Below, one piece after another: positions 43,346 through 51,929 of a DNA stretch of 64,000 nt. This stretch comes from Streptococcaceae bacterium. Its GTDB lineage: Bacteria; Bacillota; Bacilli; Lactobacillales; Streptococcaceae. The DNA lies in the NCBI GenBank assembly GCA_902363395.1, contig CABIZZ010000001.1:558001-622000 (forward strand), read 5' to 3'. The notes under the pieces were generated by a model. That model was not told where the DNA came from. It saw only the letters and a list, made by a program, of their open reading frames with translations, and made no database searches. A program made the position numbers and the translations under genes. Position 1 is the stretch's first letter; each line of letters starts with the position of its first letter.

Positions 43346-43420
43346 ATGATACAAATCGACGATCATCCCGAACCGCACATAGCCAGCCAATCGCTGATTT
43401 GTGTCATCGGGACTCTATAA
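43346..43420 (+). CDS. Putative Asp/Pro-rich leader peptide of mgtA
   Basis: A 24-residue ORF starting MIQIDDHPEPH and ending at TAA 43418-43420. It has an AAGGAG site (43334-43339) with ideal spacing. A longer reading from ATG 43301 is in frame but overlaps the terminator. It lies between the riboswitch terminator and mgtA. An acidic/proline run (DDHPEP, residues 5-10) close to the start is the feature by which MgtL-type leaders of enterobacteria make ribosomes fall off at low Mg2+. The peptide itself has no known homologue that I can recall; the role is inferred. Confidence 0.55.
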   Translation: MIQIDDHPEPHIASQSLICVIGTL

Positions 43421-43446
43421 GCGTTTGGCTCCTGATTTAAAAGGAG
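43385..43446 (+). promoter_or_regulatory. Competing hairpins around the mgtA ribosome site
   Basis: AGCCAATCGCT (43385-43395) pairs with AGCGTTTGGCT (43420-43430), ten of eleven positions, over the end of the leader ORF. CTCCT (43429-43433) can instead pair with AGGAG (43442-43446), the mgtA ribosome site. The two share bases and compete. Confidence 0.5.
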
Positions 43447-43452
43447 ATTCCA

Positions 43453-46113
43453 ATGCAAACAACAAAAGAAAGACTCATTGCTGCATTACAAGATGCAGAA
43501 ACAAAAACCTTAGCAACCTATCAATCTAGCTGGTCTGGTTTGACGGAAGACCAAGTAGAGGAGAACCGGGATAGCTATGGAGAAAATGTCCTCACAAAGG
43601 GGCAAGATAATTCTATCTGGAAACGGATTGTTGAATCCATCATCAATCCCTTCACGGTCATCTTACTGCTCATTGCCCTTGTTTCTCTGGTGACCAATGT
43701 TTGGTTAGCTAAACCAGGAGAGGAAGATCCAACGACCTCTCTCATCATCGTCGTACTCGTTCTTCTCTCTGGAGGGATTCGCTTTATCCAAGAATTGCGA
43801 AGTGACAAGGCTGCTAGCAACCTTTCTCGCATGATTGTCAATACAGCAACGGTCATTCGAGAAGGTAAAGAAGAAGAGATTCCCATTGATGAGATCGTTG
43901 TGGGAGACCTGATTAAATTGAGTGCAGGCGACATGATCCCAGCAGATGTGGTCTTGTTAGATTCTCGAGACTTCTTCGTTCAACAGTCTGGTTTGACTGG
44001 AGAGAGCGATGCTGTCGAAAAAGTCTGCTTGAAAAAAGCAAGTGGCCAAAATCTGGACAGTCTTTTGGAGAGTGAAAGTCTAGCTTTCATGGGGACCAAC
44101 GTCATCTCAGGTCGAGCAACAGCCTTGGTCTTGGTCGTTGGGGATGAAACCATGATGGGAGCGATTGAGCAAACCATCAATACTTATGATGAACCAACCT
44201 CTTTTGAACGAGAAATGAACACCATCTCTTGGTTGTTGATCCGACTCATGATGGTCATGGTACCCATCGTCTTCTTTATCAATGGTTTGACAGATGGGGA
44301 TTGGCTGGAAGCAGGGGTCTTTGCCCTCAGTGTAGGGGTGGGCTTGACTCCGGAAATGCTCCCAATGATTATCACAGCTAGCTTGGCCAAGGGTTCCATT
44401 ATCATGGCCAAAGAAAAGGTGGTCATCAAAAAGCTCAATGCTATTCAAGATCTAGGCGCTATTGATATCCTCTGTACCGACAAGACAGGAACCTTGACCC
44501 AAGATGAGATTGTACTCGAATACCCACTCGACATTCGTGGGGACTTGGATTTGTCCGTCCTTCGTCGGGCCTACCTCAACTCTTACTTCCAAACCGGCCT
44601 CAAAAACTTGATGGACCGCGCTATTATCAGTCGGACAGAAAGAGAAGCTAAGAAACATGAGATTGTCAGAGGCTTGGACCAAAGCTTCCAAAAAATTGAT
44701 GAATTGCCTTTTGACTTTGAACGCCGGCGGATGAGTGTCATTGTCAAAGATGAGCAGGGAGTCGTGAGCATGGTCACCAAGGGAGCCTTGGAAGAAATGT
44801 TAGCAGTCTCTAACTATGTAGAATACAAGGATGAGATTATCCCCCTAACAGACCAAGTGCGGGAAGACGTCTTGGCAGAGGTGGCTCAGCTGAATGAACA
44901 AGGTTTGCGCGTGCTAGGAGTTAGTTACAAATCAAATCTTGAGGAAGGCTATGCCTTTGAAGTGGCAGATGAAGCAGACATGATCTTGACGGGCTACCTA
45001 GCCTTCTTAGATCCACCAAAACCATCTGCAGCACCAGCCATCAATACCCTTGCGGAATACGGAGTTGCTACTAAAATCCTTACGGGTGATAATGAGAAAG
45101 TGACCCAAGCGGTTTGTGAAAAGGTGGGACTGGATGTTGACCGCATTTTGCTGGGTAGCGATATCGACAGTCTCTCTGATTCAGACTTGGCCCAAGCAGT
45201 CGAAACCACCACCGTTTTTGCAAAATTATCTCCAGATCAAAAAGCACGCATTATCTTGCAACTGAAAGCAAATGGCCACAAGGTCGGATATATGGGAGAT
45301 GGGATCAACGATGCTCCTTCTATGAAAGTGGCAGATGTGGGGATTTCGGTTGATACAGCTGTCGATATTGCCAAAGAAACAGCAGATGTTATCCTTCTGG
45401 ATAAAGACTTGATGGTCCTCGAAAAAGGCTTGGTAGAAGGCCGCAAAGTTTATGCCAACATGACCAAGTACATCAAGATGACTGTTTCTTCTAATTTCGG
45501 AAATATCTTCTCTCTTCTCTTTGCTAGTATTTTCCTTCCTTTTCTTCCAATGGCCCCTATCCATCTCATCGTTTTAAACTTGGTTTATGACCTTTCCTGT
45601 ATCGCCTTGCCTTTTGACCGAGTGGATAAGGACTTCTTGAAGAAACCTCGGATTTGGGAAGCAAAATCCATTACCCGCTTTATGGCCTGGTTTGGTCCTA
45701 TTTCCTCTGTCTTTGACATCTTGACCTTTATCGCTCTCTACTTTATCATCGTACCGATGATTACAGGCTATGGCTATGTCCATGGAGCAGACAGTGCGGG
45801 ACTCTTCATCATGCTCTTTCAAACTGGATGGTTCATTGAGTCCATGTGGTCCCAAACCATGGTCATCTATATGCTCCGCTCTCCAAAATTGCCTTTTGTT
45901 CAAAGTCGGCCAGCCCTTGCAGTCATGGCAACGACTTTATTGGGGGCGCTCTTGGTTACCTTCTTACCATATGGCCCACTGGCTTCCTTGTTGAAAGTAG
46001 CGCCACTGAATAGTCTTTACTTCCTATTACTGGCGGGAATTCTCTTCCTTTATATGGCAAGTGTCACCTTGGTCAAACACTATTATATTGGCAAGTACAA
46101 GGAGTGGCTATAA
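43453..46113 (+). CDS. mgtA: P-type ATPase, magnesium importer MgtA family
   Basis: An 886-residue P-type ATPase of the Mg2+ (type IIIB) group. The actuator motif is SGLTGESDAVEK, the phosphorylated Asp is in CTDKTGTLTQDE, the hinge is MGDGINDAPSMK, and about ten membrane segments are present. The N-terminal SWSGLTEDQVEENRDSYGENVL matches MgtA/MgtB rather than Ca2+ pumps. The M-box riboswitch and leader peptide upstream both support magnesium. AAAAGGAGATTCC precedes the ATG. Confidence 0.9.
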   Translation: MQTTKERLIAALQDAETKTLATYQSSWSGLTEDQVEENRDSYGENVLTKGQDNSIWKRIVESIINPFTVILLLIALVSLVTNVWLAKPGEEDPTTSLIIVVLVLLSGGIRFIQELRSDKAASNLSRMIVNTATVIREGKEEEIPIDEIVVGDLIKLSAGDMIPADVVLLDSRDFFVQQSGLTGESDAVEKVCLKKASGQNLDSLLESESLAFMGTNVISGRATALVLVVGDETMMGAIEQTINTYDEPTSFEREMNTISWLLIRLMMVMVPIVFFINGLTDGDWLEAGVFALSVGVGLTPEMLPMIITASLAKGSIIMAKEKVVIKKLNAIQDLGAIDILCTDKTGTLTQDEIVLEYPLDIRGDLDLSVLRRAYLNSYFQTGLKNLMDRAIISRTEREAKKHEIVRGLDQSFQKIDELPFDFERRRMSVIVKDEQGVVSMVTKGALEEMLAVSNYVEYKDEIIPLTDQVREDVLAEVAQLNEQGLRVLGVSYKSNLEEGYAFEVADEADMILTGYLAFLDPPKPSAAPAINTLAEYGVATKILTGDNEKVTQAVCEKVGLDVDRILLGSDIDSLSDSDLAQAVETTTVFAKLSPDQKARIILQLKANGHKVGYMGDGINDAPSMKVADVGISVDTAVDIAKETADVILLDKDLMVLEKGLVEGRKVYANMTKYIKMTVSSNFGNIFSLLFASIFLPFLPMAPIHLIVLNLVYDLSCIALPFDRVDKDFLKKPRIWEAKSITRFMAWFGPISSVFDILTFIALYFIIVPMITGYGYVHGADSAGLFIMLFQTGWFIESMWSQTMVIYMLRSPKLPFVQSRPALAVMATTLLGALLVTFLPYGPLASLLKVAPLNSLYFLLLAGILFLYMASVTLVKHYYIGKYKEWL

Positions 46114-46127
46114 GCTAGTCATTAAAA

Positions 46128-46173
46128 TAAGAAAAGAAAAGGTTTGCATATTTGTAGGCCTTTTTCTTCCTTT
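46128..46173 (+). terminator. Probable terminator after mgtA
   Basis: AAGAAAAGG and CCTTTTTCTT arms surround a 16-base loop; the right arm provides the T-rich tail. Confidence 0.5.
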
Positions 46174-46174
46174 T

Positions 46175-46183
46175 TGATATAAT
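46175..46183 (+). promoter_or_regulatory. Extended -10 promoter of upp
   Basis: TGATATAAT with its -10 at 46178-46183. No good -35 is seen. Confidence 0.55.
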
Positions 46184-46213
46184 AAGATGAATATAGAGAA
46201 AGAAGGAACCACA

Positions 46214-46843
46214 ATGGGAAAACTTGAAGTTATTAAACATCCACTGATTCAGCATAAATTGTCTATTTTGCGTCGGACTGATACCTCTACAAAGGCTTTT
46301 CGTGAATTAGTAGATGAAATTGCTATGTTGATGGGATACGAAGTTTTGCGCGAACTTCCTCTTGAAGATGTAGAAATCGAAACACCGATCACAAAGACAG
46401 TTCAAAAACAAATTGCTGGTAAAAAACTAGCGATTGTTCCAATCCTTCGTGCAGGGATCGGGATGGTAGACGGACTCTTGAGTTTGGTACCCGCTGCTAA
46501 AGTTGGTCACATCGGAATGTACCGCGATGAAGAAACCTTGAAACCAGTTGAATACTTGGTGAAATTGCCAGAAGATATCGACCAACGTCAAATCTTTGTG
46601 GTAGACCCAATGTTGGCGACTGGGGGATCTGCAATCCTAGCGGTAGATTCATTAAAGAAACGTGGTGCAAGCCATATTAAATTTGTCTGCTTAGTTGCAG
46701 CACCAGAAGGAGTGGAAGCTCTTCAAACAGCTCATCCAGATGTCGAAATCTTTGCTGCAGCCTTGGATGAACGCCTCAACGAAAACGGCTATATCGTTCC
46801 AGGTTTAGGTGATGCTGGGGACCGTTTATTTGGTACCAAATAA
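46214..46843 (+). CDS. upp: Uracil phosphoribosyltransferase
   Basis: Salvages uracil to UMP with PRPP. It has 209 residues from the ATG at 46214, nine bases after an AAGGA site. The PRPP loop is [12 protein letters not shown], and the N-terminal [19 protein letters not shown] and the uracil-binding C-terminus ([20 protein letters not shown]) are intact. An earlier in-frame ATG (46187) sits only four bases after the -10 and cannot be used from that promoter. No PyrR site was seen. Confidence 0.95.
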   Translation: MGKLEVIKHPLIQHKLSILRRTDTSTKAFRELVDEIAMLMGYEVLRELPLEDVEIETPITKTVQKQIAGKKLAIVPILRAGIGMVDGLLSLVPAAKVGHIGMYRDEETLKPVEYLVKLPEDIDQRQIFVVDPMLATGGSAILAVDSLKKRGASHIKFVCLVAAPEGVEALQTAHPDVEIFAAALDERLNENGYIVPGLGDAGDRLFGTK

Positions 46844-46877
46844 GCACATTTCCAATCCATCTTAGGGAAAGTAAAAA

Positions 46878-46907
46878 TTTGACCTTTGTTGACCAATGGG
46901 ATATAAT
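46878..46907 (+). promoter_or_regulatory. clpP promoter with CtsR operator
   Basis: TTTGACCTTTGTTGACC (46878-46894) is the CtsR heptad repeat (complement of GGTCAAA-N3-GGTCAAA) with one mismatch. It overlaps the -35 TTGACC (46879-46884), with a 17-base spacer to TATAAT (46902-46907). Heat or protein stress should relieve CtsR repression. Confidence 0.8.
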
Positions 46908-46928
46908 AGCTTTTATAAAGAATGGAAG

Positions 46929-46980
46929 GAGAGCTAGCCTCTCGAATCAACCGGATGAAACTCCTGAGATGGTGCCGGTT
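46929..46980 (+). promoter_or_regulatory. Structured 5' leader of clpP
   Basis: Two hairpins occur: GAGAG/CTCTC (46929-46943) and AACCGG/CCGGTT (46949-46980). CTCCT at 46961-46965 could also pair with the clpP AGGAG (46993-46997). A role is not known. Confidence 0.4.
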
Positions 46981-47005
46981 ATAATGGATAAAAGGAGATG
47001 AATGA

Positions 47006-47596
47006 ATGATTCCAGTAGTAATTGAACAAACTAGTCGTGGCGAACGCTCATACGACATTTACTCACGCCTCTTAAAAGACCGTATTATCATGGTGACAGG
47101 ACCGGTAGAAGACCAAATGGCCAATTCGATTATTGCCCAATTACTCTTCTTGGATGCCCAAGATAATACCAAAGATATCTATATGTATATCAATACGCCA
47201 GGAGGCTCTGTCTCTGCAGGTTTGGCAATCGTCGATACCATGAACTTTATCAAATCAGACGTCCAAACCATCGTCATGGGGATGGCAGCTTCAATGGGGA
47301 CTGTGATTGCATCAAGTGGTGCCAAAGGCAAACGCTTCATGTTGCCAAATGCTGAGTACATGATCCACCAACCAATGGGTGGTACTGGTGGCGGTACCCA
47401 ACAAACGGATATGGCCATTGCAGCAGAACACCTCTTGAAAACACGTCACAGATTGGAAAAAATCTTGGCAGAAAATTCAGGTCAAACCATCAAGAAAATC
47501 CACGCTGATGCGGAACGAGATAATTGGATGACTGCAGAAGAAACCTTAGCTTATGGTTTCATCGATGAAATCATGGCTAACAACAATCTCGGATAA
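47006..47596 (+). CDS. clpP: ATP-dependent Clp protease proteolytic subunit
   Basis: A 196-residue serine protease that forms the 14-mer chamber used with ClpX, ClpC and ClpE. The catalytic triad is S96 (GMAASMG), H121 (MIHQPMGG) and D172. AAAAGGAG lies nine bases before the ATG. It is regulated by CtsR (see promoter) and is followed by a strong terminator. Confidence 0.97.
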   Translation: MIPVVIEQTSRGERSYDIYSRLLKDRIIMVTGPVEDQMANSIIAQLLFLDAQDNTKDIYMYINTPGGSVSAGLAIVDTMNFIKSDVQTIVMGMAASMGTVIASSGAKGKRFMLPNAEYMIHQPMGGTGGGTQQTDMAIAAEHLLKTRHRLEKILAENSGQTIKKIHADAERDNWMTAEETLAYGFIDEIMANNNLG

Positions 47597-47615
47597 GAAA
47601 TCTTAACCATCCAGC

Positions 47616-47644
47616 CCTCTCCTTTGACAGGAGAGGTTTTTTTT
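47616..47644 (+). terminator. Terminator of clpP
   Basis: CCTCTCCT (47616-47623) and AGGAGAGG (47629-47636), loop TTGAC, followed by T8. Confidence 0.9.
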
Positions 47645-47728
47645 AGGACATTCTTTACTTTCTAGAAAAAGATAGTATTTTTACCTGAAATTTGCTATAC
47701 TTGTAACAGAAGCAGAAAGGGATTGTGT

Positions 47729-48013
47729 ATGTTTGAGAAGCAAGCTAGAACAGGCTTAATTGTAAAATTGTATTATAATCGAGATGCAAAGAAATTACAG
47801 GAAATTGGGGATGTGATCTATCATTCCAAAAAAATGCGCTATGTCCAGGTCTATGTCGATAGTCCTCAAGTTCTTGAAATTATGCAGCAATTAAAAAAAG
47901 AACGCTTTGTAAAGAAGGTTCAAATTTGCCATATTCAAGAATTGGATCGTGATTTTGTAGGAAGTTTGCATCGTCAACAGGATGAAACACAAGTAGAAAA
48001 CGCAATCATTTAA
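47729..48013 (+). CDS. ylbG: YlbG family (UPF0298/DUF2129) protein
   Basis: A 94-residue cytoplasmic protein of the YlbG family, conserved in Bacilli and of unknown function (FEKQARTGLIVKLYYNRDAKKL, then GDVIYHSKKMRYVQVYVD). The start is ATG 47729, after AAAGGG. Its position between clpP and the liv operon is the same in pneumococcus. The stop codon lies in the following terminator. Confidence 0.85.
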   Translation: MFEKQARTGLIVKLYYNRDAKKLQEIGDVIYHSKKMRYVQVYVDSPQVLEIMQQLKKERFVKKVQICHIQELDRDFVGSLHRQQDETQVENAII

Positions 48014-48028
48014 AGGATTGCGTTTTTT
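47999..48028 (+). terminator. Terminator of ylbG
   Basis: AACGCAATC (47999-48007) pairs with GATTGCGTT (48016-48024) across an eight-base loop that contains the stop codon; a T run follows. Confidence 0.85.
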
Positions 48029-48031
48029 ATA

Positions 48032-48060
48032 TTGACAATTGTCAGATAATTCGGTATATT
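48032..48060 (+). promoter_or_regulatory. livJ promoter with CodY box
   Basis: TTGACA (48032-48037) and TATATT (48055-48060) have a 17-base spacer. AATTGTCAGATAATT (48037-48051) fills the spacer and matches the CodY consensus AATTTTCWGAAAATT at 13 of 15 positions. Repression by CodY when branched-chain amino acids and GTP are plentiful is expected. Confidence 0.75.
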
Positions 48061-48105
48061 CTTAATATGTATTTATTTTAAGATTATTTAAGGAGATTAT
48101 TACAA

Positions 48106-49263
48106 ATGAAGAAAAAATTTGCTCTTTCATTTTTAACAATTGCAAGTGTCGCTCTTCTTGCGGCCTGTGGTGAAGTTTCAACTTCAGGTTCAAACACAAC
48201 TGGTAACGAAATCGGCAAAGAACTAAAAATCGGTTTTAACTTTGAAAAAACTGGTGAAGTAGCAGCATATGGTAGTGCTGAACAAAAAGGTGCTCAATTA
48301 GCCGTTGATGAAATCAATGCTAATGGTGGAGCTGATGGTAAGAAGATTGTTGTCACAGACAAAGATAACAAATCTGAGACAGCGGAAGCAGCTACCATTA
48401 CTACAAACCTTGTCACTCAATCAAAAGTGAACGCTCTTGTAGGGCCTGCTACTTCGGGTGCCACTGCCGCAGCTGTTGCGAATGCTGGTAAAGCAGGTGT
48501 TCCATTGGTAACACCATCAGCAACACAAGATAATTTGACAAAAGGTCAAGATTACCTTTTCCGTGCAACCTTCATCGATAGCTTCCAAGGACAAATCATT
48601 GCTAAATATACAACGGATAACTTGAAAGCGAAGAAAGTTGTTCTTTACTACGATAATTCATCTGACTATGCTAAAGGGATTGCTGAAGCCTTTAAGAAAT
48701 CTTATAAAGGTGAAATCGTAGCAACAGAAACTTTCCAATCTAAGGATACAGACTTCCAAGCTGCTCTTACAAAAATCAAAGACAAAGACTTCGATGCGAT
48801 TGTCCTTCCAGGGTACTACACTGAAACTGGTAAAATCGTAAACCAAGCACGTGGTATGGGAATCAAACAACCAATCATTGGTGGTGATGGATTTAGCGAT
48901 GCTAAATTCGTTGAACAAGCAACACCTGCTGCAGCTACAGACATCTACTACGTAGCTGGATTCTCTACTGAAGGTGAAATGACTGATAAAGCCAAAAAAT
49001 TCGTAGAAGCTTATAAAGCGAAATATAACGAAGAACCTTCAATGTTTGCAGCTTTGGCATATGATTCAGTTTACATGGTTGCAGAAGCATCTAAAGGTGC
49101 TAAGAACTCTGTCGAATTGAAAGACAACCTTGCGAAGTTGAAAGACTTGGAAGGTGTTACTGGTACAATGTCTATTGACAAAGACCATAATCCGGTTAAA
49201 TCTGCACTTATGATTGGCTTAAAAGATGGTAAAGTTGAGTCAGTTGAGTCGGTTAAACCTTAA
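48106..49263 (+). CDS. livJ: Branched-chain amino acid ABC transporter binding lipoprotein
   Basis: A 385-residue lipoprotein that captures Leu, Ile and Val outside the cell. The signal peptide ends in the lipobox LLAAC with C21 as lipidated residue. The periplasmic-binding-like fold follows (ELKIGFNFEKTGEVAAYG, VGPATSGATAAAVANAG). It is the first gene of livJHMGF, and an imperfect hairpin after it should keep its transcript more abundant than the rest. Confidence 0.92.
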   Translation: MKKKFALSFLTIASVALLAACGEVSTSGSNTTGNEIGKELKIGFNFEKTGEVAAYGSAEQKGAQLAVDEINANGGADGKKIVVTDKDNKSETAEAATITTNLVTQSKVNALVGPATSGATAAAVANAGKAGVPLVTPSATQDNLTKGQDYLFRATFIDSFQGQIIAKYTTDNLKAKKVVLYYDNSSDYAKGIAEAFKKSYKGEIVATETFQSKDTDFQAALTKIKDKDFDAIVLPGYYTETGKIVNQARGMGIKQPIIGGDGFSDAKFVEQATPAAATDIYYVAGFSTEGEMTDKAKKFVEAYKAKYNEEPSMFAALAYDSVYMVAEASKGAKNSVELKDNLAKLKDLEGVTGTMSIDKDHNPVKSALMIGLKDGKVESVESVKP

Positions 49264-49285
49264 TTATCATTTGTTGTTTGTACAA

Positions 49286-49315
49286 GAGGCTGGGAGAATG
49301 AAAATTCCTGGCCTC
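49286..49315 (+). terminator. Attenuating hairpin between livJ and livH
   Basis: GAGGC (49286-49290) pairs with GCCTC (49311-49315), extended by wobble and G:C pairs. The T tract after it is poor, so it likely only reduces readthrough or protects the livJ message. Confidence 0.5.
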
Positions 49316-49344
49316 GCTCTTTATTATTAGAAAGGATGGTTCAA

Positions 49345-50214
49345 ATGCTCCAGCAATTAGTGAACGGTCTAATCTTGGGAAGTGTCTATGCACTCTTGGC
49401 CCTTGGTTATACTATGGTGTATGGAATTATCAAATTGATCAACTTTGCCCATGGGGATATCTACATGGTAGGTGCCTTTATGGGATATTTCTTATTGAAC
49501 TCATTGAAAATTAACTTCTTTGTAGCCTTGCTTCTAGCTATGGTCGGGACAGCTATTTTAGGGGTTGTGATTGAATACCTGGCTTATCGTCCACTTCGTC
49601 ATTCAACACGGATTGCAGCCTTGATCACAGCCATCGGAGTTTCCTTTTTGCTTGAATATGGGATGGTCTTCTTTGTAGGGGCCAATACCCGTTCCTTCCC
49701 GCAAGTCATTGAAACTGTTCGTTACAACTTTGGTCCTATTTCGATCTCCAACATTCAGTTGATGATTTTAGGAGTGTCTATTTTCTTGATGGTCGCTCTT
49801 CAATTTATTATCCAAAAGACAAAGATGGGGAAAGCCATGCGTGCCGTTTCTGTCGACAGCGATGCCGCTCAATTGATGGGGATTAATGTCAACCGGACCA
49901 TCAGCTTTACCTTTGCCTTGGGATCAGCTTTGGCTGGTGCTGGTGGGGTTTTGATCGGTTTGTATTACAACTCGATCGAGCCTTTGATGGGGATGACACC
50001 AGGGATTAAAGCCTTTGTCGCAGCCGTTCTTGGAGGAATCGGAATCATTCCAGGTGCTGCCCTAGGTGGATTTGTTATTGGTTTGTTAGAAACCTTCGCT
50101 ACAGCGATCGGTCTTTCAGACTTCCGTGATGCCATTGTGTATGCCATCTTGATTGTGATCTTGCTTATCCGTCCTGCAGGTATCCTCGGTAAAAATGTGA
50201 AAGAGAAGGTGTAA
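49345..50214 (+). CDS. livH: Branched-chain amino acid ABC permease LivH
   Basis: A 289-residue permease with eight or nine membrane segments. NGLILGSVYALLALGYTMVYGIIKLINFAHGD is the LivH family N-terminus (split over residues 7-38), and the coupling region is MRAVSVDSDAAQLMGINV. AAAGGA eight bases upstream favours the ATG at 49345 over that at 49336. Confidence 0.92.
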   Translation: MLQQLVNGLILGSVYALLALGYTMVYGIIKLINFAHGDIYMVGAFMGYFLLNSLKINFFVALLLAMVGTAILGVVIEYLAYRPLRHSTRIAALITAIGVSFLLEYGMVFFVGANTRSFPQVIETVRYNFGPISISNIQLMILGVSIFLMVALQFIIQKTKMGKAMRAVSVDSDAAQLMGINVNRTISFTFALGSALAGAGGVLIGLYYNSIEPLMGMTPGIKAFVAAVLGGIGIIPGAALGGFVIGLLETFATAIGLSDFRDAIVYAILIVILLIRPAGILGKNVKEKV

Positions 50215-50217
50215 GCC

Positions 50218-51165
50218 ATGAAACAAAATTTAAAAGTGAATTTAGTCTGGCTTGGTCTTTTGGTCGCAGGTTTTGCCTTGATCCAAGTCTTAGTAGCAGC
50301 GGGTGTGCTCAACCTCTTTTATATCCAAATTTTGGAACAAATTGGGATTAATATCATTCTTGCAGTTGGCTTGAACCTCATTGTAGGTTTTTCAGGTCAA
50401 TTCTCACTCGGTCATGCAGGATTTATGGCCATTGGTGCCTATTCTGCAGCCATTCTCGGTTCTAAATCACCAACCTATGGAGCGTTCTTTGGCGCGATGG
50501 TTTTAGGGGCTTTGATCGCAGGTGCTGTGGCCTTGATTGTTGGGGTTCCAACACTTCGTTTGAAAGGGGACTACCTCGCGATTGCGACACTGGGGGTTTC
50601 TGAAATCATCCGGATCCTGATTGTCAATGGTGGTACTCTGACAAATGGTGCCGCTGGGATCCTTGGTTTGCCAGCCTTTACAACCTGGCAATTGGTTTAC
50701 CTTTTTGTCGTGATTACAACCATCTTTACCATCAACTTCTTACGCAGTCCAATTGGGCGTTCCACCCTTTCTGTTCGTGAAGATGAAATTGCAGCAGAAT
50801 CTGTTGGGATTAATACGACCAAAGTCAAAGTTATCGCCTTTGTTTTCGGTGCGATCACAGCAGCGATTGCAGGATCTCTCCAAGCAGGTTTCATTGGATC
50901 TGTCGTTCCGAAAGATTATTCCTTTACTAATACCATTAATGTCTTGATCATTGTCGTGTTTGGTGGTTTGGGATCAATGTCAGGAACGGTTGTGGCAGCA
51001 ATCGTCTTGGGGATCTTGAACATGGTGCTTCAAGACTTCTCAAGCGTTCGTATGATCATTTACTCATTGGCTTTGATCCTCGTGATGATCTTCCGTCCAG
51101 GTGGTCTTCTTGGAACATGGGAATTCAGCTTGAAAAAACTACTCTCAAAAAAGGAGGCTAACTAA
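50218..51165 (+). CDS. livM: Branched-chain amino acid ABC permease LivM
   Basis: A 315-residue partner of LivH, with about nine membrane segments. INIILAVGLNLIVGFSGQFSLGHAGFMAIGAY and the EAA-like STLSVREDEIAAESVGIN are family marks. It begins three bases after livH and overlaps livG by one base. Confidence 0.92.
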   Translation: MKQNLKVNLVWLGLLVAGFALIQVLVAAGVLNLFYIQILEQIGINIILAVGLNLIVGFSGQFSLGHAGFMAIGAYSAAILGSKSPTYGAFFGAMVLGALIAGAVALIVGVPTLRLKGDYLAIATLGVSEIIRILIVNGGTLTNGAAGILGLPAFTTWQLVYLFVVITTIFTINFLRSPIGRSTLSVREDEIAAESVGINTTKVKVIAFVFGAITAAIAGSLQAGFIGSVVPKDYSFTNTINVLIIVVFGGLGSMSGTVVAAIVLGILNMVLQDFSSVRMIIYSLALILVMIFRPGGLLGTWEFSLKKLLSKKEAN

Positions 51166-51929
51166 TGGCACTTCTTGAAGTAAAAAATTTAACAAAAAAC
51201 TTTGGTGGTTTGACAGCCGTTGGGGATGTGACCATGGAACTCAATGAAGGGGAATTGGTTGGGTTGATCGGGCCCAACGGTGCCGGTAAAACAACCCTCT
51301 TCAACCTCCTAACAGGGGTATATGAACCAAGTGAAGGAACCATTACTTTAGATGGTCACCTATTAAATGGTAAAGCACCTTATAAAATCGCTGCAGGTGG
51401 TCTGGGACGGACTTTCCAAAATATTCGTCTCTTTAAAGACTTGAGCGTTTTGGATAATGTCTTGATTGCCTTTGCCAATCACCACAAACCACATGTCTTT
51501 GCGAGTCTTTTCCGCTTGCCAAGCTATTACAAAAATGAAGAAGCTTTGAAAGCAAAAGCCCTTGAATTGTTAGCCATTTTCGGTTTGGAAAAAGAAGCAG
51601 ATACTTTGGCTAAAAACTTGGCTTACGGACAACAACGTCACTTGGAGATCGTTCGTGCCCTTGCGACAGAGCCAAAAATCCTCTTCTTGGATGAACCTGC
51701 TGCAGGGATGAACCCTCAAGAAACAGCAGAATTGACCCAATTGATCCGTCGCATTCAAAAAGAATTTAATATTACGATCATGCTGATTGAGCACGATATG
51801 AGCTTGGTCATGGAAGTAACAGAACGGATTTATGTATTAGAATATGGCCGCTTGATTGCCCATGGTACGCCAGATGAAATCAAGAATAATAAACGCGTAA
51901 TCGAAGCATATCTAGGAGGTGAAGCCTAA
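51165..51929 (+). CDS. livG: Branched-chain amino acid ABC ATPase LivG
   Basis: A 254-residue ATPase. Walker A is GPNGAGKTT, the signature position reads LAYGQQRHLEI as usual in LivG, Walker B is ILFLDEPAAGMNP, and the switch His is in IEHDMSLV. The start overlaps the livM stop (TAATG). Confidence 0.92.
   Translation: MALLEVKNLTKNFGGLTAVGDVTMELNEGELVGLIGPNGAGKTTLFNLLTGVYEPSEGTITLDGHLLNGKAPYKIAAGGLGRTFQNIRLFKDLSVLDNVLIAFANHHKPHVFASLFRLPSYYKNEEALKAKALELLAIFGLEKEADTLAKNLAYGQQRHLEIVRALATEPKILFLDEPAAGMNPQETAELTQLIRRIQKEFNITIMLIEHDMSLVMEVTERIYVLEYGRLIAHGTPDEIKNNKRVIEAYLGGEA

Noticed and set aside
46922..46984. 20-codon ORF in the clpP leader
   Set aside because: No ribosome site before its ATG and no distinctive composition.
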